From: Shimia isoporae
Lineage (GTDB): Bacteria > Pseudomonadota > Alphaproteobacteria > Rhodobacterales > Rhodobacteraceae
Direction of reading: 5' to 3'
NCBI RefSeq assembly: GCF_004346865.1
Contig: NZ_SMGR01000001.1
Location: forward strand, 1,612,001-1,676,000
Length of the DNA stretch: 64,000 nt
Part shown: positions 44,786-52,975 of the stretch, in pieces
Layout: the number at the start of each line of letters is the position of its first letter
Numbering within the stretch: position 1 is the stretch's first letter
Position numbers and translations under genes: made by a program
The notes under the pieces: model-generated
Told to the model about the DNA's origin: nothing
The model's database searches: none
Seen by the model: only the letters and a program-made list of their open reading frames with translations

Positions 44786-46432
44786 ATGGCATCCTGTTCA
44801 AAAGAGCAGATACAGAACCGGAAAATGACCGCAGCACAGCCGACATTGCTGGGACAATCGTATTGCGCGGCCCTGGATCTGGGGTTTGCAATAACTTTCC
44901 GATTCCAGTTTGTCCTGTCAGAAACCAAGCGCGACCTGCCCGGTTTTGATACCCGTCCTTTCGCCGACCGGACTTTGCACACCCACAAAGACTTGCCAGT
45001 CACCGAGTTCACCGACCGAGACGGCAACCCGCTCGGTCTAATCCTTGGTTTTGCGGTCGACGAAAACGGCCAAGTCCTGACCGGTACGCACGCCTTGGAT
45101 CTCGCCGGAAAAGGCGCTGAAATTGAAGAGAAAATTGAAAAGTGGCTGAGCTACCTAGGGGGCAGGTTTCTAGTCTTGACCGACCTTCCGGGCAAGACAG
45201 TCCGATCAAAACGGCTGCGCAAAATATATGCCGACCCCGCCGGATCTCTCGGAGCGGTTTACGACCCCCAAACAGGAATCGTTGCAAGTTCCGTTTTACT
45301 CTGTCTCGAACGGGACATTGACCCTGATCCAGGCGCGCGTCCGGGTGATGAACTACTGACCAACAAGCGGCTCAAGAAACTTCTGCCCGAATTTGATCCA
45401 GACACCCCAATCGGCGGCCACGGGTTTGGCACTACCCTGGATCGGCACGTGCGCCGCGTAATGGCCAACCGCGCGGTTGATCTGACCAACTTTACGGAAC
45501 ACCGTTTCTGGCGCCCTGAAACAGAGATGCCAAGCCTTTCGGCAGAGGACGCCGCGGCACAGATTGTGCCGGTCATGCAATCGATGATGAACGCGTTTTG
45601 CAACGTTGGCCGTGGATACTTCGCTATTTCCGGCGGCCACGACAGCCGCATGTTGCTGGCCTGCGCACCCGATCTGTCTGAAACGGAAATGGAACTCTAT
45701 TGCTACGCCACAAATTGGATCGGCACTCTGGACGTGCGGGTGTCGGAGGTGCTGGCAGAAACTCTTCAGCAGCCGTTTTTCGGACAGGTCTCGGACTCCG
45801 GCCCAAAAGGAACCTTCCTCACCAATAGGAAAGCCGCGATGCGTAATCGTTTACGCTTCGCCCTCGGCTCCGGACTGTCCCACTTGGGCGACGGGTGGTG
45901 GCAGCGCGGATATGCTCGACAGCTCCGGCAGGGTGATTTCTGGCTGCGCGGCAATTTTTTGGAGATTATCACCGCCCGTGTCTGGCCGCGTTTTGACCTG
46001 ACCAAATCGGATGAGTGGTTACACGCGCTTACAAACACCCGTGTCGCCCTTGGCAACGAAGCAGATGTGTCACGCAAACTTGCCTGCCTTGAAGAATGGC
46101 ACCAAAGCTTGCCAATGGACGAGGACCGCCACCTTCACGATCTCACATATTTGGACCTCACTCTTGCGCCTGCCCAAGGCAGTTTCTACGGCTTTTCCAG
46201 CCACACATACCTTGCACCCGGCAACCACCGCCGCATCTTTGAGGTGGCCATGCAGGTGCCTTGGCAGGACCGAAAACGCGGACGGCTTTATGACGAGATC
46301 ATGCGACAGTCGAATCCAGCGCTGCATCAAGTCCCGCTGGTTGGCGCCGCGACCTACCACGCCAAAAAACTCGACATTCCCGCGCGCCAGTATCTGGAGC
46401 AAAAGATTTCCGAATTGCCAGGACGCAATTGA
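44786..46432 (+). CDS. Asparagine-synthase-like ATP pyrophosphatase-domain protein, function unknown
   Basis: About 548 residues. A PP-loop ATP-binding motif ISGGHDSRMLL sits near residue 282, as in asparagine synthase C-domains, but with His where family members usually have Leu or Val and Arg after the Ser. The first 230 residues take the place of the glutaminase domain and contain no N-terminal catalytic Cys2, so ammonia from glutamine is unlikely. The C-terminal part has helix-rich DLTYLDLTLAPAQGSFYGFS and a HKxR-like end. The start is uncertain: 44786 has AGGT eight bases upstream; ATG 44825 is the alternative. It follows the MobA-like gene by 47 bp. Confidence 0.72.
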   Translation: MASCSKEQIQNRKMTAAQPTLLGQSYCAALDLGFAITFRFQFVLSETKRDLPGFDTRPFADRTLHTHKDLPVTEFTDRDGNPLGLILGFAVDENGQVLTGTHALDLAGKGAEIEEKIEKWLSYLGGRFLVLTDLPGKTVRSKRLRKIYADPAGSLGAVYDPQTGIVASSVLLCLERDIDPDPGARPGDELLTNKRLKKLLPEFDPDTPIGGHGFGTTLDRHVRRVMANRAVDLTNFTEHRFWRPETEMPSLSAEDAAAQIVPVMQSMMNAFCNVGRGYFAISGGHDSRMLLACAPDLSETEMELYCYATNWIGTLDVRVSEVLAETLQQPFFGQVSDSGPKGTFLTNRKAAMRNRLRFALGSGLSHLGDGWWQRGYARQLRQGDFWLRGNFLEIITARVWPRFDLTKSDEWLHALTNTRVALGNEADVSRKLACLEEWHQSLPMDEDRHLHDLTYLDLTLAPAQGSFYGFSSHTYLAPGNHRRIFEVAMQVPWQDRKRGRLYDEIMRQSNPALHQVPLVGAATYHAKKLDIPARQYLEQKISELPGRN

Positions 46433-46489
46433 ACCGCAAGCAAAACAGCTTAAACAACCACCACGAAGTCACTGATTTTTTGCGGATTT

Positions 46490-46575
46490 TGGTGCCCAAG
46501 GAGAGACTCGAACTCTCACGATGTTACCATCGGGGGATTTTGAATCCCCTGCGTCTACCATTCCGCCACTTGGGC
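46490..46575 (-). tRNA. tRNA-Leu (anticodon CAA)
   Basis: Minus-strand sequence starts GCCCAAGTGGCGGAATGG, has anticodon loop TTCAAAA within an AGGGGA/TCCCC stem, a long variable arm (GATGGTAACATC), the GTTCGAGTC T arm, and an encoded CCA. The long variable arm and CAA fit Leu. Confidence 0.96.
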
Positions 46576-46739
46576 ACTTCGGGTGATTTATCCAACCTGA
46601 CCACCGACGTCCAGTACAAAAACGCGGGTTTTTTCGCACAGGCCACAACCTGCGCGTTCCGCCGTTTCACAGATTATTTGCTTGCAACTGCTGACGTATT
46701 CCCTAGGCAAGGTCCAACGACTTCTGAAGGACCTCTTGT

Positions 46740-47315
46740 ATGCGCGCGCTCTATGATTGGACGATGCGGCTGGCAGACCATCCACGGGCGCTCTGGGCGT
46801 TGGCGATCGTCAGCTTTGTCGAGAGTTCTTTCTTCCCTATCCCGCCGGATGTACTCATGATCCCCATGATCCTCGCCGCGCCACGCAAGGCGTGGCTGAT
46901 TGCATCCGTGGCCTTGGTCTCGTCGGTATTGGGTGGGCTGCTCGGCTATGCCATCGGTGCTTTCGCATTCGAACAAATCGGCCAACCTTTGCTGGCTTCC
47001 CTTGGCAAGGGCGACGCGATGACCGAGTTCAACACCCGATTTAATGACTTCGGATTTTGGGCTGTTCTTGGCGCGGGCGTTACGCCGTTCCCTTACAAAG
47101 TCATCACGATCATGTCGGGATGGACTGGAATGCCGGTGGCGACCTTTATGGCGACATCTGTACTCGCGCGTGGCATCCGCTTCTTTGCTGTGGCCGGGCT
47201 CCTTTTCTACTTCGGTGAGCCCGTGCGCGACTTCATCGAAAAACGTTTCGGCCTTGTCGCGACCGTGTTTATTTTGCTGCTGTTCGGCAGCTATCTTCTG
47301 GTGAGCTATCTATGA
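46740..47315 (+). CDS. YqaA-family membrane protein (DedA/VTT superfamily)
   Basis: 191 residues with about four to five hydrophobic segments. The DedA-like block FVESSFFPIPPDVLMIPMIL (about 26-45), the GVTPFPYKVITIMSGW re-entrant motif and GIRFFAVAGLL fit YqaA/VTT proteins, which flip or move phospholipids or undecaprenyl-phosphate in related families. Start ATG overlaps nothing upstream. Its stop overlaps the dsbB start as ATGA. Confidence 0.88.
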   Translation: MRALYDWTMRLADHPRALWALAIVSFVESSFFPIPPDVLMIPMILAAPRKAWLIASVALVSSVLGGLLGYAIGAFAFEQIGQPLLASLGKGDAMTEFNTRFNDFGFWAVLGAGVTPFPYKVITIMSGWTGMPVATFMATSVLARGIRFFAVAGLLFYFGEPVRDFIEKRFGLVATVFILLLFGSYLLVSYL

Positions 47316-47794
47316 AATACCTCGACCTTCTCTCCCAAAAACAATGGGTTGGTCTTCTGACCGCATTTTCTGTGTTCATGGTGCTGGGCGCCTGGGGCTT
47401 TGAATTCATAGGAAATCTCCCCCCGTGCCAGCTGTGTTACTACCAGCGCTATCCTCATTGGGTTGCCGCAGGCGCAGGAGTGCTCGCAATTTTCGTCGGC
47501 GGTCAGATTTGGCTCTACCTTGGAGCACTGGGCGCCGCAGCCTCTGGCTTTGTAGCTGCATTCCACACCGGCGTCGAACGCGGTTGGTGGGATGGACCGG
47601 CAAGTTGCTCCGGCGGAATGGCTCTCGACAAGGTCTCTACTGACGACCTGTTTGATCAGATCATGTCGGCCCCACTCGTGCGCTGCGACGAGATCCCATG
47701 GGAACTTTTTGGTCTTTCGATGGCCAATTACAATATGCTGATGTCGCTCACTGCGGCTGTTCTGTGGATTTATGCAGCCCGCAGGTCTTCCTGA
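47312..47794 (+). CDS. dsbB: Disulfide bond formation protein B
   Basis: 160 residues with four predicted membrane helices. The first periplasmic pair is PPCQLCYYQR (about 38-41) and the second pair lies in SCSGG and LVRCDEI, as expected for DsbB, which reoxidises DsbA with quinone. Four-base overlap with the YqaA-like gene points to translational coupling. Confidence 0.93.
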   Translation: MKYLDLLSQKQWVGLLTAFSVFMVLGAWGFEFIGNLPPCQLCYYQRYPHWVAAGAGVLAIFVGGQIWLYLGALGAAASGFVAAFHTGVERGWWDGPASCSGGMALDKVSTDDLFDQIMSAPLVRCDEIPWELFGLSMANYNMLMSLTAAVLWIYAARRSS

Positions 47795-47819
47795 CAGTTC
47801 AGATATGCACGGGCAAAAC

Positions 47820-48245
47820 TTATCCTGATTTCTTTGTAGAAAGAAGCAGGTTGGTTTCGCTCGTAGCAACACCGTCAAGCTTGCGGATCAAGCCCAGAAT
47901 CGCGTCCAGTTCGTCCAGGGTTTCGGTGCCAAGTTCAAGGATCAGATCCCAACGGCCATTGGTCGAATGGATCGCACGCACCGCCTTGAGACCGTGCAAC
48001 TGACGGATAATTCGGTCTGTACCGCGTCCTTCGATACCCAAAAGCATCAAACCACGAACCGGATCGGTCTTGGTCTCTTCTTGAAGCACCACGGTAAACC
48101 CGACGATATCACCGCGCTGGCGCAGCCGTTCGATCCTGCCGCGCACAGTTGTACGTGACACGCCCAACTCCAGCGCCAAATCGGACAGCGACGCTCTGGC
48201 ATCGTGTCTCAGCGCAGAAATTAGCTTTCGATCAATTCCATCCAT
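47820..48245 (-). CDS. Lrp/AsnC-family transcriptional regulator
   Basis: 141 residues. Winged HTH with ALRHDARASLSDLALELGVSRTTVRGR (about 9-36) and a C-terminal RAM ligand-binding domain (HGLKAVRAIHSTNGRWDLILEL). ATG follows GGAGTG. Divergent from arginase with 119 bp between starts, so control of the arginine-to-proline genes is likely, perhaps in response to arginine or a product. Confidence 0.92.
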   Translation of the reverse strand: MDGIDRKLISALRHDARASLSDLALELGVSRTTVRGRIERLRQRGDIVGFTVVLQEETKTDPVRGLMLLGIEGRGTDRIIRQLHGLKAVRAIHSTNGRWDLILELGTETLDELDAILGLIRKLDGVATSETNLLLSTKKSG

Positions 48246-48304
48246 TTCGGCACTCCATGCGTCCGATCTGTTAAATCACGTTTCGCTTTGAGCAAATTGA
48301 TGGG

Positions 48305-48324
48305 TCAAAATCAACCCATTTTGA
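48305..48324. promoter_or_regulatory. Inverted repeat between Lrp and arginase genes, candidate Lrp operator
   Basis: TCAAAAT (48305-48311) and ATTTTGA (48318-48324) make a perfect 7-bp inverted repeat with a 6-base spacer. A TGGGT (48301-48305) / ACCCA (48314-48318) pair overlaps it. AT-rich dyads of this kind are usual for Lrp/AsnC sites. Confidence 0.45.
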
Positions 48325-48364
48325 TCACATCTTCCAGAAAACAGGACGAACACAGGAAACGCAC

Positions 48365-49288
48365 ATGACACAGCAAAGCTGCCTTCTATTGGGCGCGCCT
48401 GTCGACAGCGGAAAAAAACGTCGCGGATGCCTTATGGGACCGGACGCTTATCGTACCGCGGGCTTGGCGGAAAGCCTTTCTGATCTGGGACACGACGTCC
48501 GCGATCTTGGCAATGTCGCTCCCGCCGCTTTCGCACCCGACGAAACAGGCTCCCTGCCCCATGCTCTGAATGAAACGATTGCATGGACAGATGCGCTTAC
48601 CAAGGCTGCCGAGGCAGCCATGCAGACGGGCCTGCCAATTTTCATGGGTGGTGATCACAGCTTGTCAGCTGGCACCGTCGCTGGGGTAGCAAATCATGCT
48701 GCCGCTCTGAATCGCCCCTTGTTTGTACTCTGGTTGGATGCCCACACGGACTACCACACCCCCCACACCACGGATTCCGGCAATCTGCACGGGACCCCCG
48801 TTGCCTACTTCACCGGCGTAGAAGGCTTTGAAGGCTTCCCGCCGATCCAAAATCCCGTTCCGCAGGAAAATGTCTGCATGATCGGGTTGCGTTCTGTTGA
48901 TGCCGCCGAGCGCGAGGCCCTTCAGGCAACCGCAATCCGCACACATGATATGCGGGAAATCGACGAAAACGGCATTGCCAAGCCCTTGGCTGCCTTCCTT
49001 GACCACGTGGCTGCCCAAAACGGTCTGTTGCATGTCTCGCTGGATGTCGACTTCCTAGATCCGTCGGTCGCCCCAGCCGTTGGCACAACAGTTCCGGGGG
49101 GCGCCACAGTACGCGAGGCTCATCTTGTCATGGAAATGCTGCATGACAGCGGCCTATTGACGTCTTTGGACCTCGTCGAACTCAACCCCTTCCTTGATGA
49201 ACGTGGCCGCACGGCGAAGCTGATGGTGGATCTCGCCGCCTCCGCGCTTGGCCGCCGTGTCTTTGACCGTCCGACCCGCAGTTTCTAA
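48365..49288 (+). CDS. rocF: Arginase
   Basis: 307 residues. Arginase splits arginine into ornithine and urea with a binuclear Mn site. All ligand motifs are present: MGGDHSLSAG (about 97), LDAHTDYHTP (about 122-131) and SLDVDFLDPSVAPA (about 223-236). Next gene encodes ornithine cyclodeaminase, so the pair takes arginine to proline. Urea could feed urease elsewhere. The divergent Lrp-type regulator is the probable controller. Confidence 0.95.
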   Translation: MTQQSCLLLGAPVDSGKKRRGCLMGPDAYRTAGLAESLSDLGHDVRDLGNVAPAAFAPDETGSLPHALNETIAWTDALTKAAEAAMQTGLPIFMGGDHSLSAGTVAGVANHAAALNRPLFVLWLDAHTDYHTPHTTDSGNLHGTPVAYFTGVEGFEGFPPIQNPVPQENVCMIGLRSVDAAEREALQATAIRTHDMREIDENGIAKPLAAFLDHVAAQNGLLHVSLDVDFLDPSVAPAVGTTVPGGATVREAHLVMEMLHDSGLLTSLDLVELNPFLDERGRTAKLMVDLAASALGRRVFDRPTRSF

Positions 49289-49304
49289 GCCTGAGGAGCC
49301 AACC

Positions 49305-50351
49305 ATGTCTCAACCCTCCGACAAGGCCCTCGTGCCCTTTGTTTCCGTCGACAACATGATGCGCCTCGTGCATCACATCGGTATCGAGCAGGTCCTGATC
49401 GACCTCGCCACTTACGTCGAAGACGACTTTCGCCGTTGGGAGCTCTTTGACAAGACCCCACGCGTCGCCAGCCATTCCGAAGTAGGTGTGATCGAGCTTA
49501 TGCCAACGTCTGACGGAGAAGCCTACGGTTTCAAATACGTCAACGGACACCCCAAGAACACCTCCGAAGGGCTTCAGACGGTGACCGCATTCGGGCTTCT
49601 GGCAAATGTCTACACCGGCTATCCGGTGCTCCTGACCGAAATGACAATTCTGACAGCTCTGCGCACAGCTGCTACATCAGCTATGGCCGCCAAGTATCTG
49701 GCGCCAAAAGGTTCTGACACGATGGCCATGATCGGGAACGGTGCGCAGTCCGAATTTCAGTCTCTGGCAATGAAGGCCATTCTCGGCCTTAAGACGGTGC
49801 GTTTGTACGACAAAGATCCCGCGGCCACAGCAAAATGTGCGGCCAACCTTGCCGGTACCGGCCTCAACGTCGTGTCCTGCGCCACGCCACAGGAAGCCAT
49901 CGAAGGCGCACAAATCCTGACGACCTGCACCGCAGACAAGCAGTACGCGACGATCCTGAGCGACAACATGGTTGGCGCAGGCGTGCATATCAACGCGATC
50001 GGCGGTGATTGCCCGGGCAAGACCGAACTCGCCAAAGGCATCCTGGAGCGTTCCGACGTTTTTGTGGAATTCCCGCCTCAAACCCGGGTCGAAGGCGAAA
50101 TCCAACAAATGGATGAGGACTTTGCTGTCACGGAACTTTGGCAAGTGATCTCCGGCCAAACGGAAGGCCGTAAAGACCCGCGTCAAATAACCTTGTTTGA
50201 CAGCGTCGGCTTTGCAATCGAAGACTTCTCCGCACTTCGCTACATCCGGGACAAGGTGTCGGAAACGCCTTTCAAAGAAGATCTGGACATGCTCGCGGAT
50301 CCTGACGATCCGCGCGATTTGTTTGGCATGCTACAACGCGCCAAAGCCTAG
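49305..50351 (+). CDS. Ornithine cyclodeaminase
   Basis: 348 residues. Converts L-ornithine to L-proline and ammonia with bound NAD. Family blocks include VSVDNMMRLVHHIG, FKYVNGHPKN, TEMTILTALRTAATSAMAAKYL, and the dinucleotide loop IGNGAQSEFQ. Length and layout match the ~350-residue OCD group rather than the shorter alanine-dehydrogenase-like forms. ATG 49305 has GAGGAG upstream. It follows arginase by 16 bp. Confidence 0.94.
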   Translation: MSQPSDKALVPFVSVDNMMRLVHHIGIEQVLIDLATYVEDDFRRWELFDKTPRVASHSEVGVIELMPTSDGEAYGFKYVNGHPKNTSEGLQTVTAFGLLANVYTGYPVLLTEMTILTALRTAATSAMAAKYLAPKGSDTMAMIGNGAQSEFQSLAMKAILGLKTVRLYDKDPAATAKCAANLAGTGLNVVSCATPQEAIEGAQILTTCTADKQYATILSDNMVGAGVHINAIGGDCPGKTELAKGILERSDVFVEFPPQTRVEGEIQQMDEDFAVTELWQVISGQTEGRKDPRQITLFDSVGFAIEDFSALRYIRDKVSETPFKEDLDMLADPDDPRDLFGMLQRAKA

Positions 50352-50365
50352 TCGGAATCAAAGCA

Positions 50366-50396
50366 GGGCGCGCTCCGCACAGAGCGCGTCCGTTTT
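50366..50396 (+). terminator. Terminator after ornithine cyclodeaminase
   Basis: GGGCGCGCTC and GAGCGCGTCC pair around a 6-base loop with one G-T wobble, and CGTTTT follows. It overlaps the stop of the convergent HNH gene at its right edge. Confidence 0.75.
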
Positions 50397-50980
50397 CACT
50401 GGTCGAGCTCTGCGTCCCAGTACAGAAAATCCATCCAGCTTTCGTGCAGATAGTTTGGCGGAAATCTCCTGCCCATATTACGCAACTCTTCCGCACAGGG
50501 CTGACGGGGCGGTTTTCTCAGGCTCATTCTCGCCTGTCGCAGGCTCTTCGACCCTTTTTTCAAATTACATGGGCTACAGGCTGCAACCACATTCTGCCAG
50601 CTTGTCACCCCACCAGCTGCGCGCGGTACAACGTGGTCGAAAGTCAGATCTCCACGGCTGCCGCAGTACTGACAGCAGAATTCGTCCCTCAAAAATAAAT
50701 TAAAGCGCGTGAAGGCCACGCGCTTTTGAGGTTTGACATAGTCTTTGAGAACAACCACCGACGGTATACGTATCACCGTGGACGGGCTTCGAACCACCTG
50801 GTCGTATTCCGCCACAATGTCCACCCTGTCCATATAGGCCGCCTTCACAGCATCCTGCCACGGCCAAAGCGACAACGGATAATAAGACAAAGGCCTGTAA
50901 TCCGCATTCAACACCAAAGCAGGGTGCTGTTTCACCCCCGAAGGTTGCCTCGTAAATTCCGTCCTGAAGTCGCCATCCAT
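50396..50980 (-). CDS. HNH endonuclease-family protein
   Basis: 194 residues. The HNH module is CQYC...FDHVVPRAAGG...W.NVVAACSPCNLKKG (about 113-152), with two CxxC zinc pairs and the central DH dyad, like the DNA-annealing/restriction-type HNH proteins common near dnaA-linked loci. The N-terminal NADYRPLSYYPLSLWPW block is typical of a widespread chromosomal HNH family. Start at MDGDFRTEF has GGAGAG upstream; the frame opens 129 bases earlier. Function unsettled. Confidence 0.9.
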   Translation of the reverse strand: MDGDFRTEFTRQPSGVKQHPALVLNADYRPLSYYPLSLWPWQDAVKAAYMDRVDIVAEYDQVVRSPSTVIRIPSVVVLKDYVKPQKRVAFTRFNLFLRDEFCCQYCGSRGDLTFDHVVPRAAGGVTSWQNVVAACSPCNLKKGSKSLRQARMSLRKPPRQPCAEELRNMGRRFPPNYLHESWMDFLYWDAELDQ

Positions 50981-51175
50981 AGTGACTCTCTCTCCGCCTC
51001 GGCTCACGTTACACGCAAGCCCCTGCCCAGTTTTTCTGGCTCCAAGGCGGGCGCCACCGCCCCGGCTCACCTCCACTATATATCGTGGTATCTTCCTGAC
51101 AAGCCTCACAATCTATGTATAGGCTGGCGAATATCTACAGCGATTAAATGACATGCAAATGACAGCCCTCTGAAC

Positions 51176-51196
51176 TTATCCACAGACCTGTCCACA
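51176..51196. promoter_or_regulatory. Pair of DnaA-box-like sites
   Basis: TTATCCACA (51176-51184) is an exact match to the DnaA-box consensus; CTGTCCACA (51188-51196) is a second, weaker match in the same direction. They lie in a 246-bp gene-free gap between the barrel gene (its end) and the HNH gene (its start). Chance occurrence is possible. Confidence 0.35.
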
Positions 51197-51226
51197 GCGC
51201 ACGGCAGAGATCAGCAAAGCGCTGGA

Positions 51227-52849
51227 TCAGTAGAATTTCAAACCTCGCAGATCGAAACTTTTGCTCAACATCAGGCTGAAGCGGACGTCGTCCTGCGCCA
51301 CCAGCGTTCCGATACCGTATTGTCCGATTGCATTGGTCGCATTCAAATCCACCGACAGCCCTGAGGAACCGACGTTGTATCGCATTCCAGCCGCCCATGT
51401 GACATCGCTCGCATCCAGCAGAACCGGCGTCACCTCGGCGATCAACTCAATCGCGTCCGAAACCGCAAAGTTCACACCAAGGCCCACGCCTGCCGCCTCG
51501 ACATTACCGAATGCCGCAAGCTTGGGATTCGCCGTAAGCGCCACACGACCTGTCTTATAGCTGGCCATTGCATCAAAATAGAACACGCCCACACCGGATC
51601 TGCTGTCGATCTGGCGGCCGTAAAGCAGTCTTGCGCCAAGAGAAAACGGATCACCGTTGTTCTGGTCCATAAAGCGCAGTTTGGGACCGAACATGTAACG
51701 GACGGAATTGGTGGGCACGAGACTGCTGGGCGCAGAACTATTCTTTGAATATTGTTCGAAAATCACCTGAATTTCGCCATCTCTGTCAGGCGAAAAGCCG
51801 AGCGCGACGCCACCTGCGCTGTCACTCCCTCCCCAAAGGCTCGCGCGCAGATGCCCAGGTTCGGCAACATCCGCGCTTCCAAGAATGACACCGTCCTGCT
51901 GAAGCGATACCTGCCGTGCCGTCACCGGAGCAGGTGCACCGCGATAGCTTTCAGGCCGTGCCGCGCCCGGCGTGTAAACCAACTGCAGACCCGCGAGAAT
52001 TTCATCCCCTTCCGGCCAATGGGTCAAAATGCTGGTGGCTGGAGTCATGCCAACGCCATTGGTCAAATACGCCTGCAACGCGGCTTTCGGGGTCACATTG
52101 TATTGTCCGGACACGGTCCAGACCGGTGCTTTCTTGTAACCGCCACTGCTCGAGATTGTGTTGGTACCACTCACTGGCGTGTCCACGGCGGCAGCAAAAC
52201 TCAATCTACGTCCCGCTTTTATCGTAGCGCCAACACCAAGGCTGCCGATCGTCCCGAAAAACTGGGCACCATTCAAACTGTCGGGCATAACCGTGACAGA
52301 TGGCGTGAAATGCAACGCAAAACTGTCGCTGACCTGATAGCTTACGGGCAGCTTCAATGCGCCGATAAATTCGTGTCGCGACGAACCTCCCCAAATCGGC
52401 GAGCGCGCGTGCAGCATATTCTCAACCGACAGCAATCCGGACACAGACACACGGTCGTCACGATAGAAGTTGTATTTGCCCCACGCAGCCAGCGTGTTCA
52501 TTTTAATTGCAGGATTTGTGCCTCCAATTGGATCGATTGTGGGATCGTCATAGGTCTGTGCATCAAAGCCGAACGTCAGCTGGTCGGTAACCGCAAAACT
52601 GCCCCCACCATAATAAAGCTGGTTACCTGTACCCGCACTTTTACGCGGATCGGACTGGTGCCAGCCGATGGTCAGGCCAAGCGTACCTTTGTGATGGGTA
52701 TTTGCTGTTTCAAAACCACCAATGCGGCTTGGCATTTGTTCAACAATGACCTGCCCTTCCTGCGCATGTACAGAACTCGCGGCCAAGGTCAAACCGGCCA
52801 CAACACGCGTCATGATGCCAACTTTGAAATCGATCTTCTTTGCAAACAT
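51227..52849 (-). CDS. Predicted outer-membrane beta-barrel protein, function unknown
   Basis: 540 residues. Signal peptide with basic start and hydrophobic core, cleavage near VHA (29). The mature chain has many alternating hydrophobic/polar stretches and ends in ...LRGLKFY with a terminal aromatic, the mark of barrels handled by the Bam complex. Amphipathic strands such as GTLGLTIGWHQ, LTFGFDAQTY and GVALGFSPDRDGEIQVIFEQY repeat along its length. No porin or TonB receptor family is recognised, and no plug domain is visible. Start at MFAKKID; a later ATG (MTRVVAG) is also possible. Confidence 0.7.
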   Translation of the reverse strand: MFAKKIDFKVGIMTRVVAGLTLAASSVHAQEGQVIVEQMPSRIGGFETANTHHKGTLGLTIGWHQSDPRKSAGTGNQLYYGGGSFAVTDQLTFGFDAQTYDDPTIDPIGGTNPAIKMNTLAAWGKYNFYRDDRVSVSGLLSVENMLHARSPIWGGSSRHEFIGALKLPVSYQVSDSFALHFTPSVTVMPDSLNGAQFFGTIGSLGVGATIKAGRRLSFAAAVDTPVSGTNTISSSGGYKKAPVWTVSGQYNVTPKAALQAYLTNGVGMTPATSILTHWPEGDEILAGLQLVYTPGAARPESYRGAPAPVTARQVSLQQDGVILGSADVAEPGHLRASLWGGSDSAGGVALGFSPDRDGEIQVIFEQYSKNSSAPSSLVPTNSVRYMFGPKLRFMDQNNGDPFSLGARLLYGRQIDSRSGVGVFYFDAMASYKTGRVALTANPKLAAFGNVEAAGVGLGVNFAVSDAIELIAEVTPVLLDASDVTWAAGMRYNVGSSGLSVDLNATNAIGQYGIGTLVAQDDVRFSLMLSKSFDLRGLKFY

Positions 52850-52916
52850 GTAAAAAACCCAACCCAAATTCCCTTCTCAAACTCTCTATCGCGCGCAGGC
52901 CCAATGCCAAAGCAAA

Positions 52917-52951
52917 TAAACAAAAACACCCCCGCCTTTACGACGAGGGTG
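52917..52951 (-). terminator. Rho-independent terminator after the esterase gene
   Basis: On the minus strand CACCCTCGTC and GGCGGGGGTG pair over ten positions (two G-T) around a GTAAA loop, followed by TTTTTGTTT. Confidence 0.8.
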
Positions 52952-52975
52952 CTCATTGCATCACTTTTGCAGCGT

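Noticed and set aside
50366-50396. Attenuator for the HNH gene
   Set aside because: The hairpin is followed by T's only on the plus strand and sits at the ends of both genes, so termination of the cyclodeaminase is the simpler reading.
51176-51196. Chromosome origin
   Set aside because: Only two DnaA-like sites, no AT-rich unwinding stretch, and no dnaA, dnaN or parAB nearby.
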